Shown one piece after another: positions 17,934 to 26,724 of a stretch of 64,000 nucleotides of DNA (position 1 is the stretch's first letter; every line of letters starts with the position of its first letter). The DNA is from Salsipaludibacter albus (GTDB lineage Bacteria; Actinomycetota; Nitriliruptoria; Nitriliruptorales; Nitriliruptoraceae), in contig NZ_JAHOPH010000013.1 of NCBI RefSeq assembly GCF_019798055.1, forward strand, positions 1-64,000. The letters are read 5' to 3'. The translations under genes were made by a program, and so were the position numbers. The notes beneath the pieces were generated by a model. The model had not been told where the DNA came from. It saw only the letters and a list, made by a program, of their open reading frames with translations, and searched no databases.

Positions 17934-18863
17934 ATGCTGGACCTGCGACGACTTCGGCTGCTCCGGGAGCTGTCCCGCCGGGGAACGCTGGCCAAGGTCG
18001 CCCAGTCGTTGTCCTACTCCCCCAGTGCGGTGTCCCAGCAGCTCAGCAAGCTGCAGGAGGAGGTGGGCGTGACGTTGCTGGAGCCCGACGGGCGGGGCGT
18101 GGCACTCACCCCGGAGGCCCGGCTGCTGGTCCGCCACACCGACGCGGTGTTCGCCCGCCTCGAGCAGGCCGAGTCCGAGCTGGCCGCCGCCGGCAACCAC
18201 GTCACCGGCACGCTGCGGGTGGGCACCTTCCAGAGCGTCGCCCACGCGCTGCTGCCCGACGCCCTGGACATCCTGGCCCAGCGCCACCCCCGGCTGCGGG
18301 TCGAGGCCTGGGTGCTGGAGCCGGCCGAGTCCGTGCCCGCGGTCATCACCGAGGACCTCGACGTCGCCGTGGACGAGGAGTACCCCAACCGCGCCGCCGC
18401 TCCCGACGAGCAGCTCGACCGACAGCTCGCGCTGGACGACCCCCTGCAGCTGGTGGTGCCGGCTGCATGGGGCCCGGCCACGGTGCTGGAGGACATGGCC
18501 GAGCGGCCGTGGGTGTTCGAGCCGCGTGGCACGATGGCGCACGCCTGGTCGGTGGCCTTCTGTCGCGACGCGGGCTTCGAGCCCGACGTCCGGTTCGCGT
18601 TCAACGACCTGGTCCTGCGCCTGCGCTTCGCCAGCACCGGCCACGCCGCGACGATCCTGCCCGCCCTGGCCGGGGCAGCCGCCGCCCCCGACGTCCTGGT
18701 CCGCCCCCTGCCCCGCAGTCCGGTGCGCCGCATCTCGACGGTCGTTCGCCGCGGACGGGTCATCCACCCCGCGATCGGGGCGTTCCGGACGGCCCTGCGC
18801 GAGTCGGCCGACCGGTTCGCTCAGAACACCGGCAGGCAGTCGGCGGCGAAGGTGGCCCGGTAG
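17934..18863 (+). CDS. LysR-type transcriptional regulator
   Basis: A 309-aa DNA-binding regulator. The winged HTH occupies residues 1-65 (LRLLRELSRRGTLAKVAQSL...SPSAVSQQLSKLQEEVGVTLLE), followed by a linker helix and the two-lobed periplasmic-binding-type effector domain starting near GTLRVGTFQSVA. The start ATG begins with MLDLRRLRLL, the usual LysR opening. Its last 43 nt overlap the 3' end of the convergent YceH/DinB fusion gene. The regulated genes cannot be told, since no divergent target lies directly upstream (tRNA-Arg does). A short C-terminal extension (QNTGRQSAAKVAR) lies within the overlap. Confidence 0.9.
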   Translation: MLDLRRLRLLRELSRRGTLAKVAQSLSYSPSAVSQQLSKLQEEVGVTLLEPDGRGVALTPEARLLVRHTDAVFARLEQAESELAAAGNHVTGTLRVGTFQSVAHALLPDALDILAQRHPRLRVEAWVLEPAESVPAVITEDLDVAVDEEYPNRAAAPDEQLDRQLALDDPLQLVVPAAWGPATVLEDMAERPWVFEPRGTMAHAWSVAFCRDAGFEPDVRFAFNDLVLRLRFASTGHAATILPALAGAAAAPDVLVRPLPRSPVRRISTVVRRGRVIHPAIGAFRTALRESADRFAQNTGRQSAAKVAR

Positions 18864-20056
18864 AGGACCCGCAGGCCCGCCATGCTCCCGTGACGGCGGC
18901 GCAGGACGTCCAGCCCGACGGTCGTCGCGACCGCCACGACCTCGTCGGGGACGTCGACGTCGAGGCCGGCCACGCTGCGGTCCAGGTCGTCGAGGTGGAC
19001 CGCCTGCTCGACGATCCGGGTGGCGAGGTAGTCGTCGAAGCGGATCGACAGGCCGGCGTACGCCGCGATGACCCGGTCGGGTTCGACGGTCGGCACCCGC
19101 GTCGCCAGCGCGTCCAGCCGCGCGCGGGCCGTGCGCACGAGGTGGTCGTGGCCGACCGCCGCGACCGCGGCACCACGGTCACGGATCGCGCGGTGGTCGT
19201 CGTCGGTGAGGCTGTCCGCGAGGTCGGCGACGTAGTGGGCGGCGCTGGTGAAGTCCGGTGGTCCCCCGGACTGGTCGAGGTCGTCGTCGAGTTCGTCGTC
19301 GAGTTCGTCGTCGAGGTACTCGCCGACGAGCCACACGGCTCCGCGGGCGAGGTGGCCCGCGAGGCTGGCCACGGTCTGGCCCTCGAGCACCGACAGCTGG
19401 TCCCAGGCAGCCCCGACGGCCGGGTCCGCGATCGCTGCCACGACTGCCTCGGCGCCGGCGACCCAGGTCGCGGCCATCGTCGAGCCGCCGGTCGGCGCCG
19501 ACGCGCTGGCCGCGGCGGGCGTCGCCTCGTCACCGTCCTCGCCGGGATGGTCACCCAGCAGGTGGAGCCAGCGGGACTCCTTCTGGCCCGGGCCACGGGC
19601 CAGCTCCCGTGCCAGTGCCGGACTGCGCGTGGACAGCCCCGCCAGGACGTCGCCGACCTCCTCGACCGTCGCGAAGTCGTGCTGGCGGCCGGTTCGGGTG
19701 CGCAGCTCGCCCGGCGTCTGGGCCCCTCGCAGGGCCAGCACCGACAGCACCGCGGTCTGCGCGTCGTCGAGCTCGAGTTCGTCGGGGACGGCGTGGCGGA
19801 ACTTCGTGACCCGGTCGCCCGGGTTGCGCACGGGCCGGGCGAGCCGGCGGTCGCGCAGGCTCAGCAGGGCCGACTGCACCTCCTGCTCGGTCACGTCCAT
19901 CACGGGGTCGCGGCTGGACGTCTGGTTGCAGGCGTTGCGCAGGGCGTTGAGCGTCAGCGGGTAGGACGCCGGCGTCGTGGCCTCCTTCTCGACCAGGCAG
20001 CCCAGCACCCGGACCTCGATGGGTGAGAGGTCGCCCGTGACCGTGCCGTCGTCCAT
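18821..20056 (-). CDS. Fusion of a YceH-like (DUF480) protein and a mycothiol-type DinB/MDMPI domain
   Basis: A 411-aa two-part protein. Residues 1-175 match the YceH/DUF480 double winged-helix family: LSPIEVRVLGCLVEKEATTP, then YPLTLNALRNACNQTSSRDPVM and AVLSVLALRGAQTPGELRTR. After an Ala/Ser/Thr-rich linker (176-190), residues ~191-411 match the mycothiol-dependent maleylpyruvate isomerase N-terminal/DinB fold, with candidate metal ligands in SLAGHLARG and in IVEQAVHLDDL. A run of DDEL repeats encoded by a 12-bp DNA repeat lies in a loop of the second part. The two families are normally separate proteins. A mycothiol-linked or thiol-transfer role is inference, supported by the mycothiol gene mscR about 2.4 kb away. 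Confidence 0.82.
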   Translation of the reverse strand: MDDGTVTGDLSPIEVRVLGCLVEKEATTPASYPLTLNALRNACNQTSSRDPVMDVTEQEVQSALLSLRDRRLARPVRNPGDRVTKFRHAVPDELELDDAQTAVLSVLALRGAQTPGELRTRTGRQHDFATVEEVGDVLAGLSTRSPALARELARGPGQKESRWLHLLGDHPGEDGDEATPAAASASAPTGGSTMAATWVAGAEAVVAAIADPAVGAAWDQLSVLEGQTVASLAGHLARGAVWLVGEYLDDELDDELDDDLDQSGGPPDFTSAAHYVADLADSLTDDDHRAIRDRGAAVAAVGHDHLVRTARARLDALATRVPTVEPDRVIAAYAGLSIRFDDYLATRIVEQAVHLDDLDRSVAGLDVDVPDEVVAVATTVGLDVLRRRHGSMAGLRVLYRATFAADCLPVF

Positions 20057-20078
20057 GGAGCCTCCTGCGTGCGTGCCG

Positions 20079-20357
20079 TCACCCGGCGGGTGCGGTCACC
20101 CCGTCGATCCACGCCGCGAGGTCGACGTCCTTGTCGGTGACCGACGAGTCGGCGTCGTGGGTGACCAGCGACACCTTCACCGTGCCCCACCCGACCGTGA
20201 TGTCGGGGTGGTGGTTGCGACGTTGTGCCTCCAGCCCGATCCGGACCGTCAGCGCCATCGCGGCACCGTAGTCGTCCACCTCGATGGTGCGATGGATGCC
20301 GTCGTCGTCCAGCTCCCAGTCGAGCAGTTCCTCGCGTACGCGGTCGAGCGGATCCAT
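20079..20357 (-). CDS. 4a-hydroxytetrahydrobiopterin dehydratase (pterin carbinolamine dehydratase family)
   Basis: A 92-aa protein of the PCD/DCoH family, which dehydrates the 4a-hydroxy pterin formed by aromatic amino acid hydroxylases. Diagnostic are RRNHHPDITVGWGTVKVSL (HHPD motif with the following beta strand) and TDKDVDLAAWID. The length is typical (90-110 aa). The start at MDPLDRV is chosen over an upstream extension because it matches the family N-terminus. No hydroxylase gene is nearby, so another role for the fold is possible. Confidence 0.88.
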   Translation of the reverse strand: MDPLDRVREELLDWELDDDGIHRTIEVDDYGAAMALTVRIGLEAQRRNHHPDITVGWGTVKVSLVTHDADSSVTDKDVDLAAWIDGVTAPAG

Positions 20358-20436
20358 GGGGGTTCCTCGTCGTCGGGTCGTCGGTGCCATGGTGGTGGCC
20401 GCTCCGCCTCCCCGCAATCGACCACCGGTCCACACC

Positions 20437-20442
20437 TAGGAT
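20437..20442 (+). promoter_or_regulatory. Candidate -10 element of the S41-like lipoprotein gene
   Basis: TAGGAT lies 28 bp before the lipoprotein start codon. The leader contains GAGG and GGGGGCGACGGG. No -35 was recognised. Confidence 0.3.
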
Positions 20443-20470
20443 CGGGCCAGCGAGGATCGGGGGCGACGGG

Positions 20471-21739
20471 ATGGGACGTGGCAGGGTCCTCGTCGCCGTG
20501 GTCGTGCTGGCCACGGTGTCGGCCGGCTGCAGCGACGAGGGGCCCAGCAGCACGGGAACGACGTCGCCGACCGCCACCTCCACGAGTCGAGACCCGACGA
20601 CGAGCGCGGCCCCGGCGACGGAGTCGGTGGCGGAGGCCTCGGTCGTCGCCGCCCGGCGCGCGGACCTCGCGACGGTCACGGAGCTGTTCGAAACCCGCCA
20701 CGTCGCGCCCCTCGACCTCGGCCCGGAGCTTCCCGACGACGCCGAGTTGGCCGCGATGGACGAGCCCGCGTTCCTGGCGACGGTGATGGACGCCACGGCC
20801 GGCCGTGCCCGCGACGGTCACAGCGGCGTGTTCCCCCTCGCCCAGCCGGACATGCAGCTGTGGCCGCTGCAGCTGTACCCCTTCGCGGACGGGTGGCGGG
20901 TGGTCGCCGCACTCCCCGGCCACGACGACCTGGTCGGCCGGGAGGTGACGGCCATCGGCGGCCGCGAGCCAGACGCCACGGCCGACCTGGTCGCACCGCT
21001 GGTGCCACGCGACAACGACGCCAGCCTGCGCGGACGCCTCCCCCAGTACCTCGTCGTCCCGGAGGTGCTCGCCGGCGTGGGACTCGCCCCGACCCTCGAG
21101 CTCGACGGGCAGGACGTGGCGCTCGACCCGGTGCCGGCCCGGGACTACGCCACCCACTTCGACCTGTTCGACCCACTGGTGTGCCCGGGGCTGCCGAGCG
21201 AGGTCCCGACGTGGGACGTCCGGACGGTCGATGACGCCGTGGTGGTCCGGTGGGGTCGCGTCGTGTTCCGGCTGGACGGTCGTTCCCACCGGGAGTTCGT
21301 CGACGAGGTGGCCACGACGATCGAGTCGGCCGACCCGGCGCGCGTGGTCCTGGACCTGCGGGACAACCCCGGCGGTGAACTGCCCGCGAACGCGCCGTTG
21401 GTGGACCTGCTGCAGGACGTCACGGCCGACGACCCCGATGCGCTCCGCATCCTGGTCGGACGGTGCACGTTCTCGGCAGCCGCGTTGATGGCCGCCGAAC
21501 TTCGCACCACCACGGACGCGCGACTGCTGGGCGAGACGATGGGAGGCGCACCGGGGCTGTGGGCCGACGCCCGCCTCCACCGCCTGCCCGAGTCCGGGAT
21601 CCAGGTGCACGTCGCGACCGGCGCCTACGGCGACATGGACCGGCCGGCCGCCACCGTCGTCGACCGGGAGGTGCCGGTGCGGTGGGACGACCACGCGGCC
21701 GGACGCGACCCGACCCTGGCCGCGGCATTGCAGCCCTGA
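20471..21739 (+). CDS. Secreted lipoprotein with an S41 (tail-specific) protease-like domain
   Basis: A 422-aa predicted lipoprotein. The signal peptide ends in the lipobox VSAGC (Cys near residue 20) and is followed by a low-complexity Ser/Thr/Pro linker. The C-terminal half carries S41 hallmarks: a strand VVLDLRDNPGGE (compare DLRxNxGG), the candidate nucleophile in GRCTFSAAALMAAEL, and LLGETMGGAPG. The lysine of the Ser-Lys CtpA dyad is not evident after the serine, as in tricorn/IRBP-type members. No PDZ domain was clearly seen. It would act outside the membrane; substrate and activity are unknown. Confidence 0.72.
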   Translation: MGRGRVLVAVVVLATVSAGCSDEGPSSTGTTSPTATSTSRDPTTSAAPATESVAEASVVAARRADLATVTELFETRHVAPLDLGPELPDDAELAAMDEPAFLATVMDATAGRARDGHSGVFPLAQPDMQLWPLQLYPFADGWRVVAALPGHDDLVGREVTAIGGREPDATADLVAPLVPRDNDASLRGRLPQYLVVPEVLAGVGLAPTLELDGQDVALDPVPARDYATHFDLFDPLVCPGLPSEVPTWDVRTVDDAVVVRWGRVVFRLDGRSHREFVDEVATTIESADPARVVLDLRDNPGGELPANAPLVDLLQDVTADDPDALRILVGRCTFSAAALMAAELRTTTDARLLGETMGGAPGLWADARLHRLPESGIQVHVATGAYGDMDRPAATVVDREVPVRWDDHAAGRDPTLAAALQP

Positions 21740-21748
21740 CGGCGGGTG

Positions 21749-22423
21749 TCAGCCGTCGCGGTCGGTCGTGCCCGGGGCGGTGTCCTGCGCGCCGAGCTCG
21801 TCGGCGATCGCCTGCTCGATCCCGGGGCGCTCGGCGCCGATCGTGGTCGAGGGACCATGGCCGGTGTGGACCACCGTGTCGTCGGGCAGGTCCAGCAGGC
21901 GGTGCCGGATCGACTGGAGGATCTGTGGACGTGACGAGAACGACCGACCGGTCGCCCCGGCGCCACCCTCGAACAGGGTGTCGCCGGTGAAGACCTGGCC
22001 CCCGCCACCCATGCCGTCGACGAGCACGCACGAGCCCGGCGAGTGGCCGGGGGCGTGGCGCACGACCAGCGAGCCACCGGCGACGTCCATCACCAGCCCG
22101 TGCTCCAGGTCACCGTCGGGCTCGCGATCGGGGTGGACCGCGTCCCACAGCATCCGGTCCTCGGGATGCAACCAGATCGGTGCGTCCACGGCATCGGCGA
22201 GGTCGACCGCGGCGTTGACGTGGTCGTTGTGGCCGTGGGTGCACACGATGGCGACCACGATCCGGTCGCCGACGGCCTCCACGATCGGGCCGGCGTCGTG
22301 GGGTGCGTCGACGACCACGACCTCCTCGGCGTCGCCGACCAGCCAGACGTTGTTGGTGACGTCGAAGTCCTGCCCGTCCAGGGAGAACACGCCGTCGATC
22401 TCGATGCGTTCGTGGTCCAGCAT
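21749..22423 (-). CDS. MBL-fold metallo-hydrolase, partner of mycothiol-dependent formaldehyde dehydrogenase
   Basis: A 224-aa metallo-beta-lactamase-fold hydrolase (glyoxalase II-like). Metal-binding motifs are VCTHGHNDHVNAA (HxHxDH), HAPGHSPGS, FTGDTLFEGGAG and a C-terminal VHTGHGPST. It starts 2 nt after the stop of mscR and is clearly co-translated with it. In mycobacteria an MBL-fold gene accompanies mscR, where it is thought to hydrolyse the S-formylmycothiol product. That role is inferred here from family and context. The C-terminus has a short, Gly/Thr/Asp-rich tail. Confidence 0.88.
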   Translation of the reverse strand: MLDHERIEIDGVFSLDGQDFDVTNNVWLVGDAEEVVVVDAPHDAGPIVEAVGDRIVVAIVCTHGHNDHVNAAVDLADAVDAPIWLHPEDRMLWDAVHPDREPDGDLEHGLVMDVAGGSLVVRHAPGHSPGSCVLVDGMGGGGQVFTGDTLFEGGAGATGRSFSSRPQILQSIRHRLLDLPDDTVVHTGHGPSTTIGAERPGIEQAIADELGAQDTAPGTTDRDG

Positions 22424-22425
22424 CC

Positions 22426-23529
22426 TCAGCTCCCCTCGCGACCGGGCATCGACACGACCGAGCGCAGCACCTCGCCACGCTCCATCCGGTGGAAGGCCTC
22501 CTCGACGTCGTCGAGGCCGATCACCTCGCTGACGAACCCGTCGAGGTCGAAGCGGCCCTGCTGGTACAGCGACGTCAGCATCGGGAAGTCCCGCTCGGGC
22601 AGGCAGTCGCCGTACCAGGAGGGCTTCAGTGCTCCGCCACGCCCGAAGAAGTCGATCATCGGGATGTCGGGCAGCGCCATGTCGGGCGTGGGGACGCCGA
22701 CCTGCACCACCGTGCCGGCCAGGTCCCGGGCATAGAACGCCTGCTCGAGCACCTCGGGCCGGCCGACCGCCTCGACGACGATGTCCGTCCCGAACCCATC
22801 GGTCAGCTCCCGGATCGCCTCGACCGGGTCGGTCTCGGCGGCGTTGACCGTGTGGGTCGCACCGAAGCCGCGGGCCCACTCGAGCTTGGTGTCGTCGACG
22901 TCGACGGCGATGATCGTGTGGGCGCCGACCAGGGCGGCACCGGCGATCGCGGCGTCACCGACGCCACCACAGCCGAAGACGGCGATCGAGTCGGCGCTGG
23001 TCACGCCACCGGTGTTGACCGCGGCACCGAAGCCGGCCATGACGCCACAGCCGAGCAGCCCGACCGCCTCGGGTCGTGCCTGCGGGACCTTGGTCGCCTG
23101 GCCGGCCGCGACCAGGGTCTGTTCCACGAACGCCCCGATGCCCAGTGCGGGGGTCAGCGGCGTGCCGTCCTCCAGCGTCATGGACTGTTCGGCGTTGTGG
23201 GTCGCGAAGCAGTTGCGGACCACGCCCTTGCGACAGGCGCGGCACTCGCCACACACGGCCCGCCAGTTCAGCACCACGAAGTCGCCCGGGGCGACCCGGG
23301 TGACGTCCGGTCCGACCGACTCGACCACGCCGGCCGCCTCGTGACCCAGCAGGAACGGGAACTCGTCGTTGATCCCGCCTTCGCGGTAGTGCAGGTCGGT
23401 GTGGCACACGCCACAGGCCTGCACGTCGACGCGGACCTCCCCCGGGCCGGGATCGGGGACGACCACGTCGACCAACTCGACGGGTGCTCCCTCGGTCCGG
23501 GCGACGACTCCCTTGACGGTGTTGGACAT
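22426..23529 (-). CDS. mscR: S-(hydroxymethyl)mycothiol dehydrogenase
   Basis: Zinc-containing medium-chain alcohol dehydrogenase of 367 aa that oxidises the formaldehyde-mycothiol adduct (and reduces S-nitrosomycothiol). Seen are the catalytic zinc Cys in [16 protein letters not shown], His-Glu in [14 protein letters not shown], the four-Cys structural zinc lobe ([15 protein letters not shown]) and the NAD-binding glycine motif [11 protein letters not shown]. The start ATG ([12 protein letters not shown]) matches MscR proteins. Followed directly by its MBL-fold partner. It implies that the organism makes mycothiol. Confidence 0.93.
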   Translation of the reverse strand: MSNTVKGVVARTEGAPVELVDVVVPDPGPGEVRVDVQACGVCHTDLHYREGGINDEFPFLLGHEAAGVVESVGPDVTRVAPGDFVVLNWRAVCGECRACRKGVVRNCFATHNAEQSMTLEDGTPLTPALGIGAFVEQTLVAAGQATKVPQARPEAVGLLGCGVMAGFGAAVNTGGVTSADSIAVFGCGGVGDAAIAGAALVGAHTIIAVDVDDTKLEWARGFGATHTVNAAETDPVEAIRELTDGFGTDIVVEAVGRPEVLEQAFYARDLAGTVVQVGVPTPDMALPDIPMIDFFGRGGALKPSWYGDCLPERDFPMLTSLYQQGRFDLDGFVSEVIGLDDVEEAFHRMERGEVLRSVVSMPGREGS

Positions 23530-23551
23530 GCCTCGTACTCCTCGAACGCGT

Positions 23552-23578
23552 CGACGGGCGCCGTTGCGGCGCCCGTCG
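23552..23578 (-). terminator. 12-bp GC hairpin after the L,D-transpeptidase gene
   Basis: CGACGGGCGCCG (23552-23563) and CGGCGCCCGTCG (23567-23578) pair perfectly around TTG. It lies 58 nt downstream of the ldt stop and 23 bp upstream of mscR, without a U-tract. It is likely to end the ldt transcript. Confidence 0.6.
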
Positions 23579-23636
23579 TCGAGGATAGGAGGTGGCCCAC
23601 GCCCGACCCGTGGCCGGTCGTCGCCCCCGGCTCGGC

Positions 23637-24869
23637 CTACCCGGTGGGGATGAAGGTGTGGGTGCCACCGTAGATGCGGACCTGGGTGCCGTTGGGCACC
23701 TGGGCGCCCAGCCACTTGGCGTCGGCCCGGGTCAGCCGCGTGCAGCCGTGGCTGGCCTCGTACGCCGGCACGCTGTTGGACCCGTGGATCGCCCAGCCCT
23801 TGTAGAAGTACAGCGGGTCGTACAGGATCCCGAGGTCGGCTTCGCGGATGCCCTCGATGCGACGCTCGATCACGAAGTCCCCAACCGGGGTCTTGGCGTT
23901 GGCGGTGCCACCGGACGAGGTCGCGTACTGCTCGCCGTTGCCACTGCTGGTCGGCATCGTGCGGACGCGGGTGCCGTTCTTGACCAGGTGGATGACCTGG
24001 GCCGACAGGTCGATCTCGATCCGCGTGCTGTTGCCGCCCTTCAGGGACGGCTGCTTCGGGTTGCGCAGCGCGGCCGAGGTGTCGGGTCCCAGCGAGCCGT
24101 CACGGGAGATGCCGTTGACCTTCTGGAAGGCCACGAGCGCGGACGTGAACGCGTCGCCGGCCTCGCCGTCGACCTCGCCGAGGTAGTAGCCCTGGTCGCG
24201 CAGGACCTTCTGTGCGTCGCTGACCGACATGACGCCCTCGCCGTCGTCGACCGGCTCGTCGTCCTCGCCCTCGGACTCGGACTCCTCGTCCTCCTCGGGC
24301 TCCGGCTCGGGTTCCGGCTTCGGCTTGGCGTCGTCGGACTCCAGCGCCTTGGTCGTCTGGTCGCCGATGACCCCGTCGACCTCCAGCCCGTTGACCTCCT
24401 GGAACTCCTCGACCGCGGCCTTCGTCTTGGGCCCGACGTCGCCGTCGATGCCGCCGTCGTAGTACCCGAGCTCCTTGAGGATCTCCTGGGCGTCCTTGTT
24501 GGCCGCGATCTCGTCGAGGCGCTCCTGCTCCTCGACCAGGTCCCGGGCAGCCTGGCGGGCACTGCGCTTGGCGTCGCGCTGGGCCTCGGCAGCGGCCATG
24601 ACGACCGCCCGGTCGCGCGCGACCACCTTGGCGTCCTGGCGCGCGGTCATGGCGGCCTCGGCCTCGGCCAGCCGCTCGGCACCGACCGCGAGGACCTGCG
24701 CCCCGACGGCGTCCACGGACGACCCACCCAGGGCGACCGGCTGCGCCGCGACGGGTTCCGCCTGCACGGCGGACCCGGCCTGCGACGACGCACCGGACGC
24801 AGCGCCGCATCCGGACAGCAGGAGCCCTGCCACGGCCAGTGCCGCGGCGGCTCGGGGGGAGATCGGCAT
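23637..24869 (-). CDS. L,D-transpeptidase lipoprotein with two peptidoglycan-binding domains
   Basis: A 410-aa cell-wall cross-linking enzyme. The lipobox LLLSGC sits at the end of the signal peptide. An Ala-rich coiled-coil region (residues ~45-120) is followed by a PG_binding_1 repeat ([20 protein letters not shown]), an acidic linker of Pro-Glu and Glu-Ser-Asp runs, a second PG-binding repeat ([19 protein letters not shown]) and a YkuD catalytic domain. The active-site signature is AIHGSNSV...ASHGCTRL with Cys376. The start at MPISPRAAA has GAGG upstream. A CTGTACAG palindrome lies ~110 bp upstream near a minus-strand -10-like TACAGT. Confidence 0.93.
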   Translation of the reverse strand: MPISPRAAAALAVAGLLLSGCGAASGASSQAGSAVQAEPVAAQPVALGGSSVDAVGAQVLAVGAERLAEAEAAMTARQDAKVVARDRAVVMAAAEAQRDAKRSARQAARDLVEEQERLDEIAANKDAQEILKELGYYDGGIDGDVGPKTKAAVEEFQEVNGLEVDGVIGDQTTKALESDDAKPKPEPEPEPEEDEESESEGEDDEPVDDGEGVMSVSDAQKVLRDQGYYLGEVDGEAGDAFTSALVAFQKVNGISRDGSLGPDTSAALRNPKQPSLKGGNSTRIEIDLSAQVIHLVKNGTRVRTMPTSSGNGEQYATSSGGTANAKTPVGDFVIERRIEGIREADLGILYDPLYFYKGWAIHGSNSVPAYEASHGCTRLTRADAKWLGAQVPNGTQVRIYGGTHTFIPTG

Positions 24870-25139
24870 CAGGATCCTCGAAAGGGGTTCAGATCGGTCA
24901 GCGGTCCGACTGGCGGGGGGACTCGACGGGACGACCGCAGTCGCGTCTCGAGTGCCCCTCGCGGTCGGTTCTGCACTGTACAGGTGGGCCACGCCGCAGG
25001 CGACGGGCCGGACGGGACGATGGCCCACCACTGCTGGGACCGAAGTCCCACGAGAGTCCCCGACGCGAGGAGGAGGACTCCGACCGACCCCCGGCCCGAC
25101 ACCCGGCCACGGGTCCGCCGCGGCCCGGGCGCGGTGCAG
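24870..25139. other. Divergent intergenic region between ldt and the glycine riboswitch
   Basis: 270 bp without a gene. It contains an 8-bp palindrome CTGTACAG at 24976-24983 overlapping a possible ldt -10 (minus-strand TACAGT), a 6-bp stem with a CGAA tetraloop (25035-25050) and a GAGTCC/GGACTC inverted repeat (25054-25059, 25075-25080). No protein is evident. Confidence 0.4.
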
Positions 25140-25145
25140 TAGCCT
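25140..25145 (+). promoter_or_regulatory. Candidate -10 element of the glycine riboswitch-gcvT transcript
   Basis: TAGCCT lies about 25 bp before the first riboswitch helix. The same hexamer followed by CG occurs before tRNA-His at 42250. No clear -35 was seen. Confidence 0.4.
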
Positions 25146-25164
25146 CGTCGCAAACCGAACAGCC

Positions 25165-25375
25165 GTGCACACCCGGGAGAGACCGTCCTCGAGACGGCGC
25201 CGAAGGGGCATCCCACCTCCCACCAAACTCTCAGGCACCCAGGACCGGGTCGTGCTGGCACCTCTGGAAAGCGACCACAGGCGTGGTCCGCCGACGGTGC
25301 AACTCCCGCCCGCCACGCGGCCGGGACGAACCTCTCAGGCCCCGGCCCCCGGCCGGCGATGACAGAGCGGGAGGG
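25165..25375 (+). promoter_or_regulatory. Tandem glycine riboswitch
   Basis: Two adjacent glycine aptamers in the leader of gcvT. Aptamer 1 shows GGGAGAG (25175-25181), GCCGAAGG (25199-25206) and CTCTCAGG (25228-25235). Aptamer 2 shows CTGGAAAG near 25264, GCCGACGGTGCAA (25290-25302), CCTCTCAGGC (25331-25340) and a closing GACAGAGCGGGAGG (25361-25374). These are the conserved blocks of the family. Glycine binding usually turns the glycine cleavage genes on, and the gene order here fits that. The 3' strand contains an in-frame ATG (25359), but the ribosome site lies 90 nt further down. Confidence 0.93.
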
Positions 25376-25463
25376 CGACTCCGAGCACGTCCCGGTCGCC
25401 CGGGCAGCCACCCGCTCCGGGTCCGACCCGACCACCCGCCATCGCCCCACCAGGAGGCCCGAC

Positions 25464-26615
25464 GTGGGCACCCCCGACGTCTCGTCCGGCGGCACGAGCG
25501 GCACGCCGCTCCGCCGCACCCCCCTGCACGACCACCACGTCGCCGCCGACGCCCGGATGGTCGACTTCGCGGGGTGGTCGATGCCACTGTCGTACGACTC
25601 CCCCATGGCCGAGCACCTGCACTGCCGCGATGCGGCGGGCCTGTTCGACGTCGGCCACATGCTGGTCATCGACCTGGTCGGACCCGACGCCGCCGCCGCG
25701 CTCGAGGCCCTGACCCCCTCGACGCTGACCGACCTGGCACCCGGACGGTCGCGCTACCTCGTGCTGACCACCGAGGCCGGCGGCGTCGTCGACGACCTGA
25801 TCGCCACCCGCCTGGCCGACGACCGTGTCCGGGTCGTCGCCAACGCCGCACGCGCCGAGGTCGACCTCGACCACCTCGTCGGCCACCTCGACTCCGACGT
25901 CACGGTCACGCCGCGCGACGAGCTGGGCGTGCTGGCCCTGCAGGGCCCCGACGCCGCCGCGGTGCTGGCAGACCTGGGCGAGGACACCGCGGACCTGTCC
26001 TTCCTGGACGGACGCCCGACGGGCCTGGCGGGGGGCGCCGACGACCTCGACTGCTGGCTGTCGCGCGGGGGCTACACCGGCGAGGACGGCTTCGAGGTGA
26101 TCGCCGACGCCGCGACCCGTCGCCGGCTGGCGGACGCCCTGCTGGCGGACGAGCGGGTCCGCTGGGTCGGGCTGGCCGCGCGCGACTCGCTGCGCCTGGA
26201 GGCCGGGCTGTGCCTGTACGGCCAGGACCTCGACACCGAGACCACCCCGGTCGAGGCCGGGCTGACCTGGACGATCCCCAAGGACCAGCGGGCTGCCCCG
26301 AGCTGCCCCGGCGGCGAGGTGCTCGCCCGCCAGCTGGCCGACGGGCCACCACGCCGCCTGGTCGGCCTGGCGGTGACCGGACGCCGGCCGGTGCGACCCG
26401 GGGCCCACCTCGCACTGGTCGAGGAAGACCGGCGCCGCGACGTCGGCGCGGTCACCTCGGGCGGCTGGGGCCCGACCGTCGACGGTCCCGTGGCCATGGG
26501 CTACGTGACCCCCGACGTGGCGACCGGCGACGACCTGGTCGCCGACGTCCGCGGCAACGACGTCGAGGTCACGATCGTCCGGCTGCCCCACGTCCCCCAC
26601 CAGTACCGCCGGTGA
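25464..26615 (+). CDS. gcvT: Glycine cleavage system T protein (aminomethyltransferase)
   Basis: A 383-aa folate-dependent enzyme that releases ammonia and 5,10-methylenetetrahydrofolate from the aminomethyl-lipoyl H protein. Signatures include MVDFAGWSMPL near the N-terminus, the CRDAAGLFDVGHM region, YTGEDGFEV and RDSLRLEAGLCLYGQDL. The start GTG 25464 is set by an AGGAGG ribosome site 6 nt upstream; the reading frame stays open back to an ATG inside the riboswitch, giving 35 unlikely extra codons. Controlled by the riboswitch, followed by gcvP after 109 bp. The H protein gene is not in the window. Confidence 0.95.
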   Translation: MGTPDVSSGGTSGTPLRRTPLHDHHVAADARMVDFAGWSMPLSYDSPMAEHLHCRDAAGLFDVGHMLVIDLVGPDAAAALEALTPSTLTDLAPGRSRYLVLTTEAGGVVDDLIATRLADDRVRVVANAARAEVDLDHLVGHLDSDVTVTPRDELGVLALQGPDAAAVLADLGEDTADLSFLDGRPTGLAGGADDLDCWLSRGGYTGEDGFEVIADAATRRRLADALLADERVRWVGLAARDSLRLEAGLCLYGQDLDTETTPVEAGLTWTIPKDQRAAPSCPGGEVLARQLADGPPRRLVGLAVTGRRPVRPGAHLALVEEDRRRDVGAVTSGGWGPTVDGPVAMGYVTPDVATGDDLVADVRGNDVEVTIVRLPHVPHQYRR

Positions 26616-26724
26616 CGCGGCCACGACGGGCCTCGGCCACCGACCACTGCCCGAGGTTCCCCGCCACCCGCCAACTCCACACCGCCTGCCGTTCCCTCCC
26701 CGTCCGGACCACCCGGAGACCGCG

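Noticed and set aside
24976-24983. CTGTACAG as a LexA (SOS) box upstream of ldt
   Set aside because: It does not match the actinobacterial SOS pattern GAACNNNNGTTC and is only an 8-bp palindrome.
25359-25463. ATG 25359 as start of gcvT
   Set aside because: It lies in the riboswitch 3' strand and has no ribosome site, whereas GTG 25464 has AGGAGG 6 nt upstream and fits the family N-terminus.
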